A DNA stretch of 64,000 nt, from assembly GCF_900143265.1 (NCBI RefSeq), contig NZ_FRDJ01000001.1, positions 186,001 to 250,000 on the forward strand. The letters run 5' to 3'. The DNA is from Fervidobacterium gondwanense DSM 13020 (lineage in GTDB: Bacteria; Thermotogota; Thermotogae; Thermotogales; Fervidobacteriaceae). Each line of letters starts with the position of its first letter. Within the stretch, counting starts at the first letter, position 1. The notes below the pieces were generated by a model. The model made no database searches. It was given only the letters and a program-made list of their open reading frames with translations, and was not told where the DNA came from. A program made the translations under genes and the position numbers. Of this stretch, positions 11,299 to 21,831 are shown piece by piece.

Positions 11299-12297
11299 TC
11301 AGTTCTTTACGATACTGCTCTTATAAAGGATATCTATCTTCGCTTTCTTGCTGAATGCATCAAAATCGGTCAATACTTTTTGTTTAGCCTGCTCCTGTTT
11401 TTGGCTGAGTAGAGCATTCTTGATTTCTTCCTTGACCTGATCCAGCGATTTGGTTCCTCCAACTTTTATGTCGCGCACTTGGATAACATAGTACTCGCCT
11501 GAAACTTGCTGGACTGGTAGTGCCGTACCTTTTATTGCGCTGTTCACGTAGATCCAGAGTGCTTGCGGTAGCTTCGTCGTATCGTTCTGACTTACCATTC
11601 CATTCACTGTCACAGTTATGTTGTATTTTTTGCTGATCTCTTCAACCGCAGTTTTTTTAACAAGCTCTTGCCTTATCGAATCAGCTAAGGCTTTGTCTTT
11701 TGTCTTAAACACTACTAAGTCGTACTGCGTGCTTACGGTGTATTTGTCTTTGTTCTTATCATAATACGCCTTGATTTCATCGTCTGTGACTGCGATATCT
11801 TTCAAATAGAGAGCATAAACATTCGCAAGGCTGAGTGCGTACGTTCTTTGGAAATATAGTTTCTGCCTGTAATCGCTCAAAGTTCCCATGCCGAACTGCA
11901 TGAGGTAGTCGTTGAACTGCTGTTCTGTCATTTTTAGGTCAGTTAGTAATTTCTTTATTTCGTTTTCTACGTCCGCTTTTACCGTTTTTTCATCGGGCTG
12001 TACTTTCAAGCTTTCAGCAAATTGTATGAAGAGTATCTTTTTTATAAGTGTATCGAGTACTTTCAGCTTGTACCTTTCGAGGAGAACTAAACCCTCTTGT
12101 GATGTTGTCAGCACACTGTAGAATATTTCGTTCGAACTCTGGATTTCCATTAAGAGTTTTTGGATGTTCGCTTCCCTGTTCCATTCGTCCATCGTTACGT
12201 TTCTTCCATTTACTATTGCCACCACGTCTTGCTGAGCTAAAGATATGCTACTTAAAACGATTGTTGTGAAAACAACAACTAGCAGGAGTTTCTTCAT
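11299..12297 (-). CDS. SurA/PrsA-like periplasmic foldase
   Basis: A signal peptide (MKKLLLVVVFTTIVLSSISLAQ) is followed by VVAIVNGRNVTMDEWN, the standard opening of SurA N-terminal chaperone domains, and by long amphipathic helices to about residue 170. From about 185 to 285 a domain with YTVSTQYDLVVFKTKD and a closing YYVIQVRDI resembles the parvulin PPIase fold but is weakly conserved and may be inactive. The signal lacks a lipobox cysteine, so it is likely soluble in the periplasm under the toga. It probably helps fold outer-membrane or surface proteins. It lies 42 bases after leuS. Confidence 0.82.
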   Translation of the reverse strand: MKKLLLVVVFTTIVLSSISLAQQDVVAIVNGRNVTMDEWNREANIQKLLMEIQSSNEIFYSVLTTSQEGLVLLERYKLKVLDTLIKKILFIQFAESLKVQPDEKTVKADVENEIKKLLTDLKMTEQQFNDYLMQFGMGTLSDYRQKLYFQRTYALSLANVYALYLKDIAVTDDEIKAYYDKNKDKYTVSTQYDLVVFKTKDKALADSIRQELVKKTAVEEISKKYNITVTVNGMVSQNDTTKLPQALWIYVNSAIKGTALPVQQVSGEYYVIQVRDIKVGGTKSLDQVKEEIKNALLSQKQEQAKQKVLTDFDAFSKKAKIDILYKSSIVKN

Positions 12298-12339
12298 CCG
12301 TTATCCCCCTTTCGATATCCACCTGAATTTGAATCTTTC

Positions 12340-14796
12340 TTATTTTATAACTATATTCACCAGCTTGCCAGGAACGTAGAACGTATTTACGATTTGTTTT
12401 CCTTCGAGTTGTTTTTTCGCACTTTCAATAGCCATCTGTTTTATCTCTTCTTCATTCGCATCGGCTGGTACAACTACTTTGCCTCTTACTTTTCCATTCA
12501 CCTGAACGACAACGGTTATCTCTTCTTCCTTCAGTGCGCTCGGATCGTATTCAGGCCATCTTTCCTCCACGATAAGCGACTCTTTTCCAATATCGTGCCA
12601 CATCTCCTCTGCCATGTGCGGTGCGAATGGGGAGAGTATTAGTGCCAATTTTTCTGTAATCTCTCTGAGAAGTTCTTTGTTCGGTGTTGCAGTCTTTTCA
12701 AGGTAATCAGAGAGCTGGTTGTTGAACTCCATCAATCCTGCAATCGCCGTGTTGAACTTGAATCCGCCTTCTATGTCTTCTCTTATCTTCTTTATCATCG
12801 CGTGGAGTTTTCTTCTCAGGCTCTTTTCCTCTTTGCCGAATTCTTTTGTTCCAGCACCTTCAGAGTTAATTAATTCAATCATTTTGTAGTAGTTATTCCA
12901 CAAACGTTTTATAAATCTGTGTACGCCTTCTATACCAGCATCATTCCATTCTGCGTCTTTTTCCGGTGGAGCCATAAAGAGTATGTACATCCTCAGCGTA
13001 TCTGTTCCGTACTTTTCGATCATTTCGTCAGGCGAAACAACGTTGCCTTTAGATTTACTCATCTTCCATCCATCTTTGTATATCATTCCCTGCGTGAAGA
13101 GGTTCTTAAACGGTTCGTCGAATCCAACGTATCCGAGATCATAGAGTACTTTCGTGATGAAACGAGAGTAGAGCAGGTGAAGAACAGCATGTTCAACTCC
13201 GCCGATGTACTGGTCAACCGGCAGCCAGTAGTTGACGTCTTTGGTGTCAAATGGTTTGTCGTCGTCTTTCGGATTCACGTATCTCAGGTAGTACCATGAG
13301 CTGTCTACGAACGTATCCATCGTTTCAACTTCTCTGTGCGCAGGTCCCCCACATTTCGGACATGTTGTGTGTTTGAATTCTTCGCTGAGCGTGAGTGGTG
13401 ATTGACCCGTTGGCAAGAATTCTACGTTTTCAGGCAGTTTCACCGGCAAGTCTTTTTCCGGCACAGGAACGATTCCACATTTTTCACAATAGACAACCGG
13501 AATTGGTGCTCCCCAGTATCTCTGCCTTGAGATGAGCCAGTCTCTGAGTTTGTATTGTACGCTTCTTTTTCCATAGCCTTTTTCTTCTATGTATTTACTT
13601 ACTTCTTCAATTCCTTTCGTGCTTTCCAATCCGTCGAATGGACCGCTGTTAACCATTATGCCTTCTTCTTCGTACGGTTTTTCTTCTACGTTCCATTCCC
13701 CATCTTTCGGTTTTATAACCTGCTTAATCGGTAAGCCGTACGTCTTAGCAAAATCGAAATCCCTCTGGTCGTGTGCAGGGACTGCCATTATCGCACCAGT
13801 TCCGTATTCGTAGAGTATGTAATTGGCTACGTAGATCGGTATTTTCTCGCCGTTGAGTGGGTTTATGGCATATCTTCCAAGGAATACGCCTTCCTTTTTG
13901 GCTTCAAGGCTCGTTCTCTTGAACCTGTCTTCGAGCGCAACTTTAGCCAAGAATTCTTCGACCTCTTTTTTCTTGTCTTCTGTAACAAGTTCAAGCACGA
14001 GCGGCGATTCAGGAGCTATAGCCATGAATGTAACACCATATATCGTGTCGGGTCTTGTTGTGAATATCCTTATCTTCTTATCAAGCCCATCGACTGGGAA
14101 ATCCACTTCCGCCCCGGTGCTCTTGCCTATCCAGTTTCTTTGCATCGTCTTTACGTGTTCGGGCCAGCCTGGTAACCTGTCGAGTCCTTCAAGCAGTTTT
14201 TCGGCATAGTCAGTAATTTTGAAATACCACTGCTCAAGATACTTCATCGTCACTGTCGTGCCACATCTTTCACATTTTCCATCTTTTACTTGTTCATTCG
14301 CAAGCACTGTTTGACAGCTCGGGCACCAGTTAACTGCGCCGGGTTTCTTGTAAGCAAGTCCTGCTTCGTAAAGCTTCAGAAATACCCACTGCGTCCATTT
14401 GTAGTAATCTTCCGTACATGTAATAACTTCTCTATTCCAGTCATACGTAATTCCAAGTTTCTTTATCTGCCCTCGTATTACCTTTATATTATCGAGTGTC
14501 CATTTTTTCGGGTGAATTTTATGTGCGATCGCTGCGTTTTCTGCTGGAAGTCCAAATGCGTCGTAGCCAAACGGATGTAGGACGTTGTAACCTTGCATTC
14601 TCTTGTACCTCGCAACGATGTCGCCAATTACGTAGTTCTTGACATGTCCTACGTGTAATGTTCCGGACGGATAAGGGAACATGACAAGGGCATAATACTT
14701 GGGTTTATCAGAATACTGAGGCGTGTCGAAAACTTTCTTTTCCTCCCATACTTTCTGCCATTTTCCTTCTATCTCTTGCGGTCTATACTCCTTCAT
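12340..14796 (-). CDS. leuS: Leucyl-tRNA synthetase
   Basis: This class I synthetase of 818 residues has the HIGH-type motif HVGH at 48-51 within FPYPSGTLHVGHVKNY, a zinc-type CPSC/CERC pair, the editing domain (TTRPDTIYGVTFMAIAPE) and KMSKSKGNVVSPDEM in the C-terminal half. Upstream in-frame starts would add 30 residues that do not resemble the family. The ATG at 14796 follows GGAGGG by about 8 bases and gives MKEYRPQEIEGKWQ, the usual start. It is the first gene of the left-hand minus-strand run and has its own promoter (14849-14857). Confidence 0.97.
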   Translation of the reverse strand: MKEYRPQEIEGKWQKVWEEKKVFDTPQYSDKPKYYALVMFPYPSGTLHVGHVKNYVIGDIVARYKRMQGYNVLHPFGYDAFGLPAENAAIAHKIHPKKWTLDNIKVIRGQIKKLGITYDWNREVITCTEDYYKWTQWVFLKLYEAGLAYKKPGAVNWCPSCQTVLANEQVKDGKCERCGTTVTMKYLEQWYFKITDYAEKLLEGLDRLPGWPEHVKTMQRNWIGKSTGAEVDFPVDGLDKKIRIFTTRPDTIYGVTFMAIAPESPLVLELVTEDKKKEVEEFLAKVALEDRFKRTSLEAKKEGVFLGRYAINPLNGEKIPIYVANYILYEYGTGAIMAVPAHDQRDFDFAKTYGLPIKQVIKPKDGEWNVEEKPYEEEGIMVNSGPFDGLESTKGIEEVSKYIEEKGYGKRSVQYKLRDWLISRQRYWGAPIPVVYCEKCGIVPVPEKDLPVKLPENVEFLPTGQSPLTLSEEFKHTTCPKCGGPAHREVETMDTFVDSSWYYLRYVNPKDDDKPFDTKDVNYWLPVDQYIGGVEHAVLHLLYSRFITKVLYDLGYVGFDEPFKNLFTQGMIYKDGWKMSKSKGNVVSPDEMIEKYGTDTLRMYILFMAPPEKDAEWNDAGIEGVHRFIKRLWNNYYKMIELINSEGAGTKEFGKEEKSLRRKLHAMIKKIREDIEGGFKFNTAIAGLMEFNNQLSDYLEKTATPNKELLREITEKLALILSPFAPHMAEEMWHDIGKESLIVEERWPEYDPSALKEEEITVVVQVNGKVRGKVVVPADANEEEIKQMAIESAKKQLEGKQIVNTFYVPGKLVNIVIK

Positions 14797-14848
14797 CTGC
14801 TTTCCCTCCATTTGCGATTTTCTCAAATTGCAACTCAGTTCTTGATAT

Positions 14849-14857
14849 ATTATAACA
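14849..14857 (-). promoter_or_regulatory. Extended -10 promoter for leuS
   Basis: Read on the minus strand the bases are TGTTATAAT, a perfect extended -10. I see no good -35 at 16-18 bases. The predicted start is about 45 bases before the leuS ATG, with nothing else in between but the ribosome site. Confidence 0.65.
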
Positions 14858-14987
14858 TATCTTCGATTTTTTTCACTTATTGTCACTGAAATAGTTGGAT
14901 GTCGGAATTATGTTGTAGATGTCCACAAAATTATACATTTGTTTACAGAAAATTCATTGATAAAAAGTTCTAAGTAAAGCATTATTT

Positions 14988-14996
14988 TGATATAAT
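14988..14996 (+). promoter_or_regulatory. Extended -10 promoter for mgtE
   Basis: The bases TGATATAAT form a perfect extended -10, with no strong -35. Transcription from about 15003 would give a leader of roughly 150 bases before mgtE, unusually long for this compact genome. Confidence 0.6.
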
Positions 14997-15084
14997 TAAG
15001 TTGCAATAATTCTTCCATTTGTTTGACCACCAGAACAGCTTTATAACCGCAAAAAAACTGTATATGAAGGAAGGTGATTCTCTG

Positions 15085-15105
15085 TGGAATATCCGAGTTA
15101 TTCCA
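15085..15105 (+). promoter_or_regulatory. Hairpin in the mgtE leader
   Basis: A perfect 7-base inverted repeat (TGGAATA / TATTCCA) encloses a 7-base loop, midway in the leader and inside a possible 24-codon ORF. There is no T-tract, so it is not a terminator by itself. It could be part of a magnesium-sensing leader, but it does not match the M-box consensus I know. Confidence 0.35.
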
Positions 15106-15154
15106 GTAACAAGCCACCATAAACCAACAAATCTATAAGGAGGAGGTACTCACG

Positions 15155-16501
15155 ATGAAGGTCAAACTACAGGTAGACCTCAGGAAACTCATCGAACGCG
15201 GCGATTTTCGCACCCTCAAGATGCTACTGGAAGACCAGGACGCCAATGTAGTTTACGAGATGATAGAAGAACTGCAGACATCGGAAAAGGCGATTGTCTT
15301 CCGCTTACTTCACAAAGAGTTAGCAGCGGAGGTCTTTTCCAAACTTGAGCCCGATGAACAAATTGAACTTATCAGAATGCTCACCGACGACGAGATTAAG
15401 TCCCTCTTTAAGAACATGGATCCCGCCGATAGAGCCGACTTGTTAGACGAGTTGCCCGCTGATGTTGTTACTAAACTGCTTTCTTTCTTGCCAAAGAGCG
15501 AGAGGGAACAGACAATAGAAGTACTGAATTACCCTGAAAATTCCGCAGGGCGTTTGATGTCGCCTTATTTTGTGTACGTGACAAAGACGATGACAGTCGA
15601 AGAGGCTCTGACTAAGGTGCGCAAGTTTGGAAAAGATGCTGAGACTATTTACACTATTTTCGTGGTCGAAGAGGATAGAACTCTGCTTGGGACTCTCCAG
15701 CTTGAGGATTTGATCTTTAGTGATCCAGATACTCCGATCGAAGAAATCTACTCGCCGGATCCCGTTTATGTCAAGACGACAACAGACCAAGAAGAGGTTG
15801 CAACAATTATGAAAAAATACGACCTCAACGCAATAGCTGTCGTCGATAACGATTTGAGGCTTGTGGGTATCGTAACAGTCGACGATATAGTTGACATCAT
15901 AGATGAAGAAGCAACTGAGGATATTCACAAGATGGCCGGTATGAGCGCTATTCAAACATCTTATTTTCACACGCCAATATTAGTGTTTATTAAGAACAGG
16001 CTACCGTGGCTGATTGGATTGTTACTACTGCAGAGCGTAAGCGCTTTTATTATCCACAAATTCGAGAGTGTTTTGGCTGCGATACCTATCATCGCCGCGT
16101 TCATGACCACGATGGTAGATGCTGGCGGAAATGCTGGTAGTCAAAGTAGTACGCTCATTATAAGAAGCATGACGCTTGGAGATGTCGATCTGAAAGATTG
16201 GTTCAAGGTTTTTGTGAGGGAACTCATAATCGGCTTAATTATAGGCGGTGTCTTGGGTGTCGTTTTGTTCGTTCGAGGTCTTTTGATTTCAAATAATCTC
16301 TTAGTTAATCTCTCAGCTGGTATATCGATATTGCTCGTCATAATCTTTGCTAACGTTATCGGAGCTATGTTGCCGTTTCTTGGAAGGCTCATGAGGATAG
16401 ACCCAGCAGTTATGGCAGGTCCACTGATTACCACAATCGCAGACCTTGGGGGTATATTGATTTACTTCTTGACTGTTAGCGCTATAGTCAACATTAAATA
16501 A
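15155..16501 (+). CDS. mgtE: Magnesium transporter MgtE
   Basis: MgtE is a Mg2+ channel gated by cytoplasmic magnesium. The three parts are clear. Residues 1-125 are the MgtE N superhelical domain (repeated LxxLPADxxxxLLxxL motifs, as in DLLDELPADVVTKLL). Residues about 130-250 are a CBS pair (VVEEDRTLLGTLQLEDLIF, VVDNDLRLVGIVTVDDIVD). The C-terminal five-helix membrane part contains the pore region MTTMVDAGGNAGSQSSTL. The ATG follows AAGGAGGAGGT. Length 448 is normal. A small coiled-coil membrane protein follows 30 bases later. Confidence 0.96.
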   Translation: MKVKLQVDLRKLIERGDFRTLKMLLEDQDANVVYEMIEELQTSEKAIVFRLLHKELAAEVFSKLEPDEQIELIRMLTDDEIKSLFKNMDPADRADLLDELPADVVTKLLSFLPKSEREQTIEVLNYPENSAGRLMSPYFVYVTKTMTVEEALTKVRKFGKDAETIYTIFVVEEDRTLLGTLQLEDLIFSDPDTPIEEIYSPDPVYVKTTTDQEEVATIMKKYDLNAIAVVDNDLRLVGIVTVDDIVDIIDEEATEDIHKMAGMSAIQTSYFHTPILVFIKNRLPWLIGLLLLQSVSAFIIHKFESVLAAIPIIAAFMTTMVDAGGNAGSQSSTLIIRSMTLGDVDLKDWFKVFVRELIIGLIIGGVLGVVLFVRGLLISNNLLVNLSAGISILLVIIFANVIGAMLPFLGRLMRIDPAVMAGPLITTIADLGGILIYFLTVSAIVNIK

Positions 16502-16531
16502 TATTCATAAGCTCTTACTGGGGGGAGCTGT

Positions 16532-16882
16532 ATGGAACGTGAAGAGATTGAAAAGAAACTTCTGGAATCAATTGGAAAATTTGAAGAACACATCGAAAGG
16601 TATGAAAAGGAAATCGAGCAGTTGAACAACAAGCTCGAAAGGTTTGAAAGCGAACTTGACGATACATGGAATACTTTTCGAACGATCTTTTTAACATTGG
16701 TCATAATGTTCGTGATAGCAGCGATCACTTGGTTTTTCCCGTTCCAAGCCCGTGCGTACGGTTATCTTTCAACCGATGATGTGCAAAGAAAATTGGTAGC
16801 TCTAAGTGTAGAAGTACTGCTATTCGGTATTTTAATATTGTTAATGCTGGGTTCGGCACTTTCAAGGAGGTTTAGAAGATAG
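16532..16882 (+). CDS. Small membrane protein with N-terminal coiled coil, unknown function
   Basis: The 116-residue product starts with a charged helix of about 45 residues rich in Glu and Lys with heptad spacing (EEIEKKLLESIGKFEEHIERYE and onward), then has two hydrophobic segments around residues 53-72 and 88-108, and ends in a short basic tail. I do not recognise the family. It begins with an ATG after GGGGGGAG and lies between mgtE and uvrA, 3 bases before the latter, so it is probably transcribed with both. The coiled coil suggests oligomerisation at the cytoplasmic face. Confidence 0.75.
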   Translation: MEREEIEKKLLESIGKFEEHIERYEKEIEQLNNKLERFESELDDTWNTFRTIFLTLVIMFVIAAITWFFPFQARAYGYLSTDDVQRKLVALSVEVLLFGILILLMLGSALSRRFRR

Positions 16883-16885
16883 TAG

Positions 16886-19663
16886 ATGGATAAATTGATA
16901 GTTAAGGGTGCAAGAGTACACAATTTAAAGAATATAGATGTTGTGATTCCAAAGAACAAGCTCGTTGTAATTACCGGGCTTTCCGGTTCTGGCAAGAGCT
17001 CTTTGGCAATGGATACCATCTTTATAGAAGGACAAAGGCGATATTTGGAGAGTCTATCAACGTACGCGAGGCAGTTCATAGGCGAATTGAAAAAGCCAGA
17101 CGTTGATAGCATTGAAGGGCTTTCTCCAACAATTGCGATAGACCAAAAGAGCGTATCTCACAACCCGAGGTCGACAGTTGGAACCGTAACAGAGATATAC
17201 GATTATCTGAGGGTACTCTACGCACAAATTGGAGTACCTCATTGTCCAAATTGCGGTAGTGAGCTTCAAAAGATGTCTGTTGATGAGATAGTTTCGCATG
17301 TTGTTAAGCATTTTCAAGGCAAGAGAGTGCTGATACTGTCTCCAATCGCTCGAGAAAAGAAGGGGACTTTTAAGGAAGAATTCGAAAGCTTCCTCAACAG
17401 AGGGTTCACACGCGTAGAGGTAGACGGGCAAGTTTACAGGCTCGAGGAGGTACCCGAGCTCAATAAAAACGTCAGGCACAATGTGAGTCTTGTGATAGAT
17501 AGAATTGAAGTTTCAGGAGAAGACACACATAGGCTATTTCAATCGATCGAGCTTGCGTTAAAAGAGGGAAATGGCTTTGTTTTGGTTAGATCCGAAAGCG
17601 ATGAGCATCTGTATTCTGAGAAACTTTCATGTCTTTCTTGCGGATTTTCGATGCCGGAGATCAATCCAAAGCTCTTTTCTTTTAACGCTCCATACGGAGC
17701 GTGTCCTGACTGTCACGGGCTCGGTTTTAAGCTTGAGGTCGATGAGGATTCTCTATTCGAAGAGGAACTTCCAATCATTCAGGGTTTGAGGATCGGCCAC
17801 AAAGCTGATGGATGGCTACCCAGAAGGCTGGAACGCATCGTCAGAGAATACGGCGGAAATGTGGATAAACCCTTCTTTGAACAGCCATTAGAGGTTAAAG
17901 AGGCTGTGCTTTACGGCACTGAATATTTCGAAGGAATCGTTAGACTTGTTAAAGAGAGGTATGAAGAGTACACATCTGAAGAGATGCGCGAGTGGATCGT
18001 TGACAATTTCTTCGTTGAGCGCACTTGCCAGACGTGCAAAGGCAAAAGGCTTAGAAGGGAAGCGTTGAGCGTTACAATCGATAACTTAAGCATTATCGAT
18101 TTCACCGAACTGCCGATATCAAAAGAGCTAAAAATAATCAGGAATCTGCCTGAAAAAATTACGCCAAAGCAGTATGAGGCAATAAGGGAACTATTACAAG
18201 AAATCGAAAAGCGCCTTGATTTCCTTGAACGCGTAGGACTTGGGTATCTTAGTCTTTCGAGAAATGTGAGAACTCTTTCAGGTGGTGAGGCGCAGAGGAT
18301 AAGGCTCGCGACACAGATAGGCTCAAAGTTAACCGGAGTGATATACGTTTTGGACGAACCAACAATCGGGTTGCATCAAAGAGATAATAGTAAATTGATT
18401 TCAATGCTTAAAGAATTGCGGGACCTTGGCAACACGGTTATAGTTGTGGAGCACGATGAGGAAGTAATAGAGAGTGCAGACTATATTGTCGACATAGGTC
18501 CGAGAGCTGGTGTGAACGGCGGAAATGTCGTGTTCCAAGGTCCTGTCACGGAGATATTGAAGAGTGAAAGTTCGTTGACCGGCAAGTATCTTTCTGGAAG
18601 GTTGAAGATAGAGGTTCCAAAGGAAAGGCGGAGAGGAAACGGTAATCACATACGCATAGTAGGGGCAAGGCACAACAATTTGAAAGATTTGACCGTCGAG
18701 TTCCCGCTCGGAACTTTCATCTGCGTGACTGGGGTGAGCGGTTCTGGGAAGAGCTCTTTGATAATCGATACGCTTTACCCAGCAATCTCCAATAAGCTCC
18801 ACAGGACAAGGCACGAGGTTGGAGAACACGACAGGATAGAAGGGCTCGAGAATATAGATAAGATTATTGCGATAGACCAGTCGCCAATCGGCAGAACCCC
18901 TCGCAGCAACCCAGCAACATACACGAAGGTTTTCGACGCTATAAGAGAGCTTTTCGCGATGACACCAGAGGCAAAAGCAAGAGGATACGATAAAGGACGG
19001 TTCAGTTTCAACGTTAAAGGTGGCAGGTGCGAGGCTTGTACAGGTCAGGGCGTTGTGAAGATCGAGATGATGTTCCTGCCCGAAGTTTACGTTGAATGTG
19101 AAGTTTGTAAAGGCAAAAGATACAATTCGGAAACACTTGAGGTCACGTATAAGGGAAAGAACATCGCAGATGTCCTCGATATGACAGTCGAAGAGGCACT
19201 CGAGTTCTTCAAGAACATACCCACAATAAAAGACACACTACAGGTGCTTTATGATGTGGGACTCGGATATATCAAACTCGGACAGCCTGCTACAACTCTC
19301 TCCGGTGGTGAGGCGCAGCGCGTTAAGCTCGCTTCTGAGTTGAGGAAGAAAGCGACTGGAAGAACGCTTTATATATTGGACGAACCAACAGTTGGGCTAC
19401 ACTTTGAAGATGTCAAAAGGCTCATTGAGGTTCTAAATAGGCTCGTTGATAAAGGAAACACCGTAATTGTTATCGAGCATAATCTTGACGTAATAAAGTC
19501 TGCTGATTATATAATCGACCTCGGACCTGAGGGTGGAGATGCTGGCGGCTATTTAGTAGCGTCAGGCACGCCCGAAGAGGTCGCGAAAGTCCAGAATTCT
19601 TGGACTGGGCTTTACTTGAAAAAGATTTTGAATTCTGCGAAGATGGGGGAAGAGGCTTCATGA
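16886..19663 (+). CDS. uvrA: Excinuclease ABC subunit A
   Basis: UvrA is the damage-sensing ATPase of nucleotide excision repair. The 925-residue protein has two ABC modules: Walker A sites [11 protein letters not shown] near residue 32 and [11 protein letters not shown] in the second half, and two signature motifs LSGGEAQRI and LSGGEAQRV each followed by [14 protein letters not shown] or [14 protein letters not shown]. Zinc-binding CxxC pairs are visible (CPNCG, CLSCG with CPDC, CEAC with CEVC). The start [18 protein letters not shown] is standard. Its TGA overlaps the rdgB ATG. uvrB and uvrC are not in the window. Confidence 0.98.
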   Translation: MDKLIVKGARVHNLKNIDVVIPKNKLVVITGLSGSGKSSLAMDTIFIEGQRRYLESLSTYARQFIGELKKPDVDSIEGLSPTIAIDQKSVSHNPRSTVGTVTEIYDYLRVLYAQIGVPHCPNCGSELQKMSVDEIVSHVVKHFQGKRVLILSPIAREKKGTFKEEFESFLNRGFTRVEVDGQVYRLEEVPELNKNVRHNVSLVIDRIEVSGEDTHRLFQSIELALKEGNGFVLVRSESDEHLYSEKLSCLSCGFSMPEINPKLFSFNAPYGACPDCHGLGFKLEVDEDSLFEEELPIIQGLRIGHKADGWLPRRLERIVREYGGNVDKPFFEQPLEVKEAVLYGTEYFEGIVRLVKERYEEYTSEEMREWIVDNFFVERTCQTCKGKRLRREALSVTIDNLSIIDFTELPISKELKIIRNLPEKITPKQYEAIRELLQEIEKRLDFLERVGLGYLSLSRNVRTLSGGEAQRIRLATQIGSKLTGVIYVLDEPTIGLHQRDNSKLISMLKELRDLGNTVIVVEHDEEVIESADYIVDIGPRAGVNGGNVVFQGPVTEILKSESSLTGKYLSGRLKIEVPKERRRGNGNHIRIVGARHNNLKDLTVEFPLGTFICVTGVSGSGKSSLIIDTLYPAISNKLHRTRHEVGEHDRIEGLENIDKIIAIDQSPIGRTPRSNPATYTKVFDAIRELFAMTPEAKARGYDKGRFSFNVKGGRCEACTGQGVVKIEMMFLPEVYVECEVCKGKRYNSETLEVTYKGKNIADVLDMTVEEALEFFKNIPTIKDTLQVLYDVGLGYIKLGQPATTLSGGEAQRVKLASELRKKATGRTLYILDEPTVGLHFEDVKRLIEVLNRLVDKGNTVIVIEHNLDVIKSADYIIDLGPEGGDAGGYLVASGTPEEVAKVQNSWTGLYLKKILNSAKMGEEAS

Positions 19664-20247
19664 TAATCTACGTAGCATCGAAAAACGCACATAAGGTTCT
19701 TGAAATCAAGCAGATAGCACCTGAGTTTGTAACGTTGGAACCTATCAACACAGAGCTCGATGTTGAAGAAACAGGGGAGACTTTTACAGAGAATTCCATT
19801 ATAAAGGCGCTTGATTACGGAAAGGAAATACGCAAGCCAGTGATAGCTGATGACTCCGGGCTTTCAATAGATGTACTCGGCGGTTTTCCCGGCGTGATGA
19901 GTGCACGATACATGGAAGGTGCACCCTATACTGAGAAAATGGAGAGTATTCTACAACTGATGAGAAATTACGACGACAGGCACGCAAGGTTTGTTTGTAG
20001 CGCCACATATTTTAATCCTGAAACAAATTTTCTTCTTTCCGTTGAGGGTTACGTAGAGGGTACGATAGCATATGAGATACGCGGAGATAAAGGTTTTGGA
20101 TACGACCCTATTTTCATACCAAACGGGTACGATAAGACATTCGGAGAGTTGGGGGAAGAGGTTAAGAATGTTATTTCCCATAGAAGTAGAGCTTTCAAGA
20201 AATTGTTTAGTCTGCTCTTGAAAATAGGAGAGATTAAGTATGAATAG
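19660..20247 (+). CDS. rdgB: XTP/dITP pyrophosphatase (RdgB/HAM1)
   Basis: This enzyme hydrolyses non-canonical purine triphosphates (XTP, dITP) to keep them out of DNA and RNA. The 195-residue protein has the family signatures: [14 protein letters not shown] at the N-terminus, [15 protein letters not shown], the metal and base-recognition segment [19 protein letters not shown], and [13 protein letters not shown]. It starts at an ATG overlapping the uvrA stop (ATGA), which fixes the start and suggests coupled translation. Both neighbours in this pair guard DNA quality. Confidence 0.96.
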   Translation: MIIYVASKNAHKVLEIKQIAPEFVTLEPINTELDVEETGETFTENSIIKALDYGKEIRKPVIADDSGLSIDVLGGFPGVMSARYMEGAPYTEKMESILQLMRNYDDRHARFVCSATYFNPETNFLLSVEGYVEGTIAYEIRGDKGFGYDPIFIPNGYDKTFGELGEEVKNVISHRSRAFKKLFSLLLKIGEIKYE

Positions 20248-21430
20248 CATGTTTGTAATACATGCCGAGCGAATTCTAACCCCTTCATCGCCCGGTCCAG
20301 TTAGAGGAAATAATATGATGAAGATTTCGGAGTTCTTCGATAGTGATATAGTTATCGAAGATGGCGTGATCGCGGATATTCGAAAGCACAAGTCTGCAGA
20401 TGTGAAAGCCAACCTTGTAACCCCTGGTCTTTTCGATGCGCATACGCATATTCCGTTCGTTGGTTCACGCTCGAAGGAGTTCTACATGCGCTCAAGGGGA
20501 AAGACATACATGGAGATTCTTCAAGCCGGCGGAGGGATCCACTACACGTCTTCTCTTGTTAAAAATGCAAGCCTCGAAGTACTTGTTGAAATTTCCAAGG
20601 ATTTTGTAAGAAAATTCACTGAACACGGGGTTGTTGGTATAGAGTGCAAGAGCGGATACGGGCTTGATAAGGAAAATGAGATAAAGCAGTTAAAAGCGAT
20701 AAAATTGTTGAGAGATGTTGTGCCTAACAAATTGTCAGGAACTTTCTTAGGATTGCACGCAAGACCAAAGAATATACCTATCGATGAATATATAGACGAA
20801 ATGAAAGCGTTGTTAAAGTACATAAAAGAAAATTCGCTTGCTGAAAGCGTTGATGCATTCTGCGATAAAGACGTGTTTCTGCCAGATGAAATCGAAGATT
20901 TTCTTTTGTACGCGAAGTCAGTTGGTTTGAAAATAAGATTACATGCAGACGAGATAGAGAATGTCGGAGCCACGAAGCTCGGTGTTAAAGTCGGAGCTGT
21001 TAGCGTTGACCATGTTTTGAAGATAGGCAGCGAAGATATATATGTGCTCTCGAATTCAGACACAGTTGCTACGCTTATGCCTTCAACGAGTTTCTATCTC
21101 GGTGAGAGCTATGCGCCGGCAAGAGATTTAATCAGTGCAGGTGCCGGTATAGCTCTGGGATCAGATTTCAACCCAGGGTCATCGCCGATATATATGCCAA
21201 GTTTCGTGATGCACCTTGCGATAAGGTTCTTGAGGATGGAGCCTGAGGAAGTATTGAACGCGTATACTGTTAATTCTGCATACGTGGTTGGTTACAAATC
21301 TGGACTGATTGCACCAAACTATCCAGCCGATTTGGTTATTTGGAAGACCAGCGAGTTTTTGGACATACCATACATGTGGCAGGAGAATTTCGTAGAACAT
21401 GTTTTAATCAACGGAAGGATGGTAGCTTGA
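20240..21430 (+). CDS. hutI: Imidazolonepropionase
   Basis: HutI opens the ring of 4-imidazolone-5-propionate to N-formimino-glutamate, the third step of histidine breakdown. The amidohydrolase metal ligands are visible: [14 protein letters not shown] (HxH), later a histidine in [16 protein letters not shown] and the aspartate in GSDFNPGSS. Length 396 fits. The ATG at 20240 follows AGGAG and overlaps rdgB by 8 bases; a second ATG three codons on is also possible. No hutH, hutU or hutG is in the window, so the pathway is either scattered or the enzyme acts on a related ring compound. Confidence 0.9.
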   Translation: MNSMFVIHAERILTPSSPGPVRGNNMMKISEFFDSDIVIEDGVIADIRKHKSADVKANLVTPGLFDAHTHIPFVGSRSKEFYMRSRGKTYMEILQAGGGIHYTSSLVKNASLEVLVEISKDFVRKFTEHGVVGIECKSGYGLDKENEIKQLKAIKLLRDVVPNKLSGTFLGLHARPKNIPIDEYIDEMKALLKYIKENSLAESVDAFCDKDVFLPDEIEDFLLYAKSVGLKIRLHADEIENVGATKLGVKVGAVSVDHVLKIGSEDIYVLSNSDTVATLMPSTSFYLGESYAPARDLISAGAGIALGSDFNPGSSPIYMPSFVMHLAIRFLRMEPEEVLNAYTVNSAYVVGYKSGLIAPNYPADLVIWKTSEFLDIPYMWQENFVEHVLINGRMVA

Positions 21431-21831
21431 GAACAAAGAGCCGCAGCAGACCGTTTTTCTCAAAAACAGATTTTTTGATAATCGCTATGCTATTAATCTT
21501 TTCAACCACTGGATATATGTTTTCAAAGTATGCGGAAAAGTCAGTTGGTTTTTCCAAAAGTGTTGTTGTTCGAATTAGCGGTGAAGAGGTGTATAAGTTT
21601 TCCAAGCCTGGCGAGTGGAAGATTTACAATAAGAGCGGCAAGTATGTAACAACGCTTCATTTCGACGGTGAGAAGGTCTGGGTTACAGATTCAGATTGTC
21701 CTGATAAGATTTGTGAAAAGACTGGGAAGGTTGGACCGGGAGGTAGTATCATTTGCGTGCCGAACAGAACGATAATAGAATTCGAAAAGTCAAAATTCCA
21801 GAAGGATCTAATAGACACAGAAAGCTGGTAA
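21427..21831 (+). CDS. NusG domain II-containing exported or membrane-anchored protein
   Basis: The 134-residue protein has one hydrophobic N-terminal segment (FLIIAMLLIFSTTGYMF), then a small beta domain with the diagnostic cysteine box DCPDKICEKTGKVGPGGSIICVPN. This family is usually found beside Gx transporter genes and is thought to face outside the cytoplasmic membrane. The start is a TTG that overlaps the hutI stop as TTGA, with GGAAGGAT upstream; no ATG fits before the membrane segment. It overlaps the following Gx transporter gene by 79 bases. Confidence 0.82.
   Translation: MRTKSRSRPFFSKTDFLIIAMLLIFSTTGYMFSKYAEKSVGFSKSVVVRISGEEVYKFSKPGEWKIYNKSGKYVTTLHFDGEKVWVTDSDCPDKICEKTGKVGPGGSIICVPNRTIIEFEKSKFQKDLIDTESW

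Larger units (their letters stand above)
14797..15154. other. Divergent intergenic region between leuS and mgtE
   Basis: This 358-base AT-rich spacer separates the leftward leuS run from the rightward mgtE run. It holds the two opposing extended -10 promoters and about 150 bases of mgtE leader. I see no RNA gene, no repeat and no persuasive protein gene other than a possible 24-codon leader ORF (15064-15138). Confidence 0.6.

Noticed and set aside
14797-14886. 30-residue N-terminal extension of leuS
   Set aside because: It covers the leuS promoter; the ATG at 14796 has a strong ribosome site and the family N-terminus.
14908-15120. A 70-codon minus-strand frame in the leuS-mgtE gap
   Set aside because: No ribosome site, and it runs antisense through the mgtE promoter and leader.
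15003-15154. M-box magnesium riboswitch before mgtE
   Set aside because: The conserved M-box core sequences as I know them are not present; only a simple hairpin is seen.
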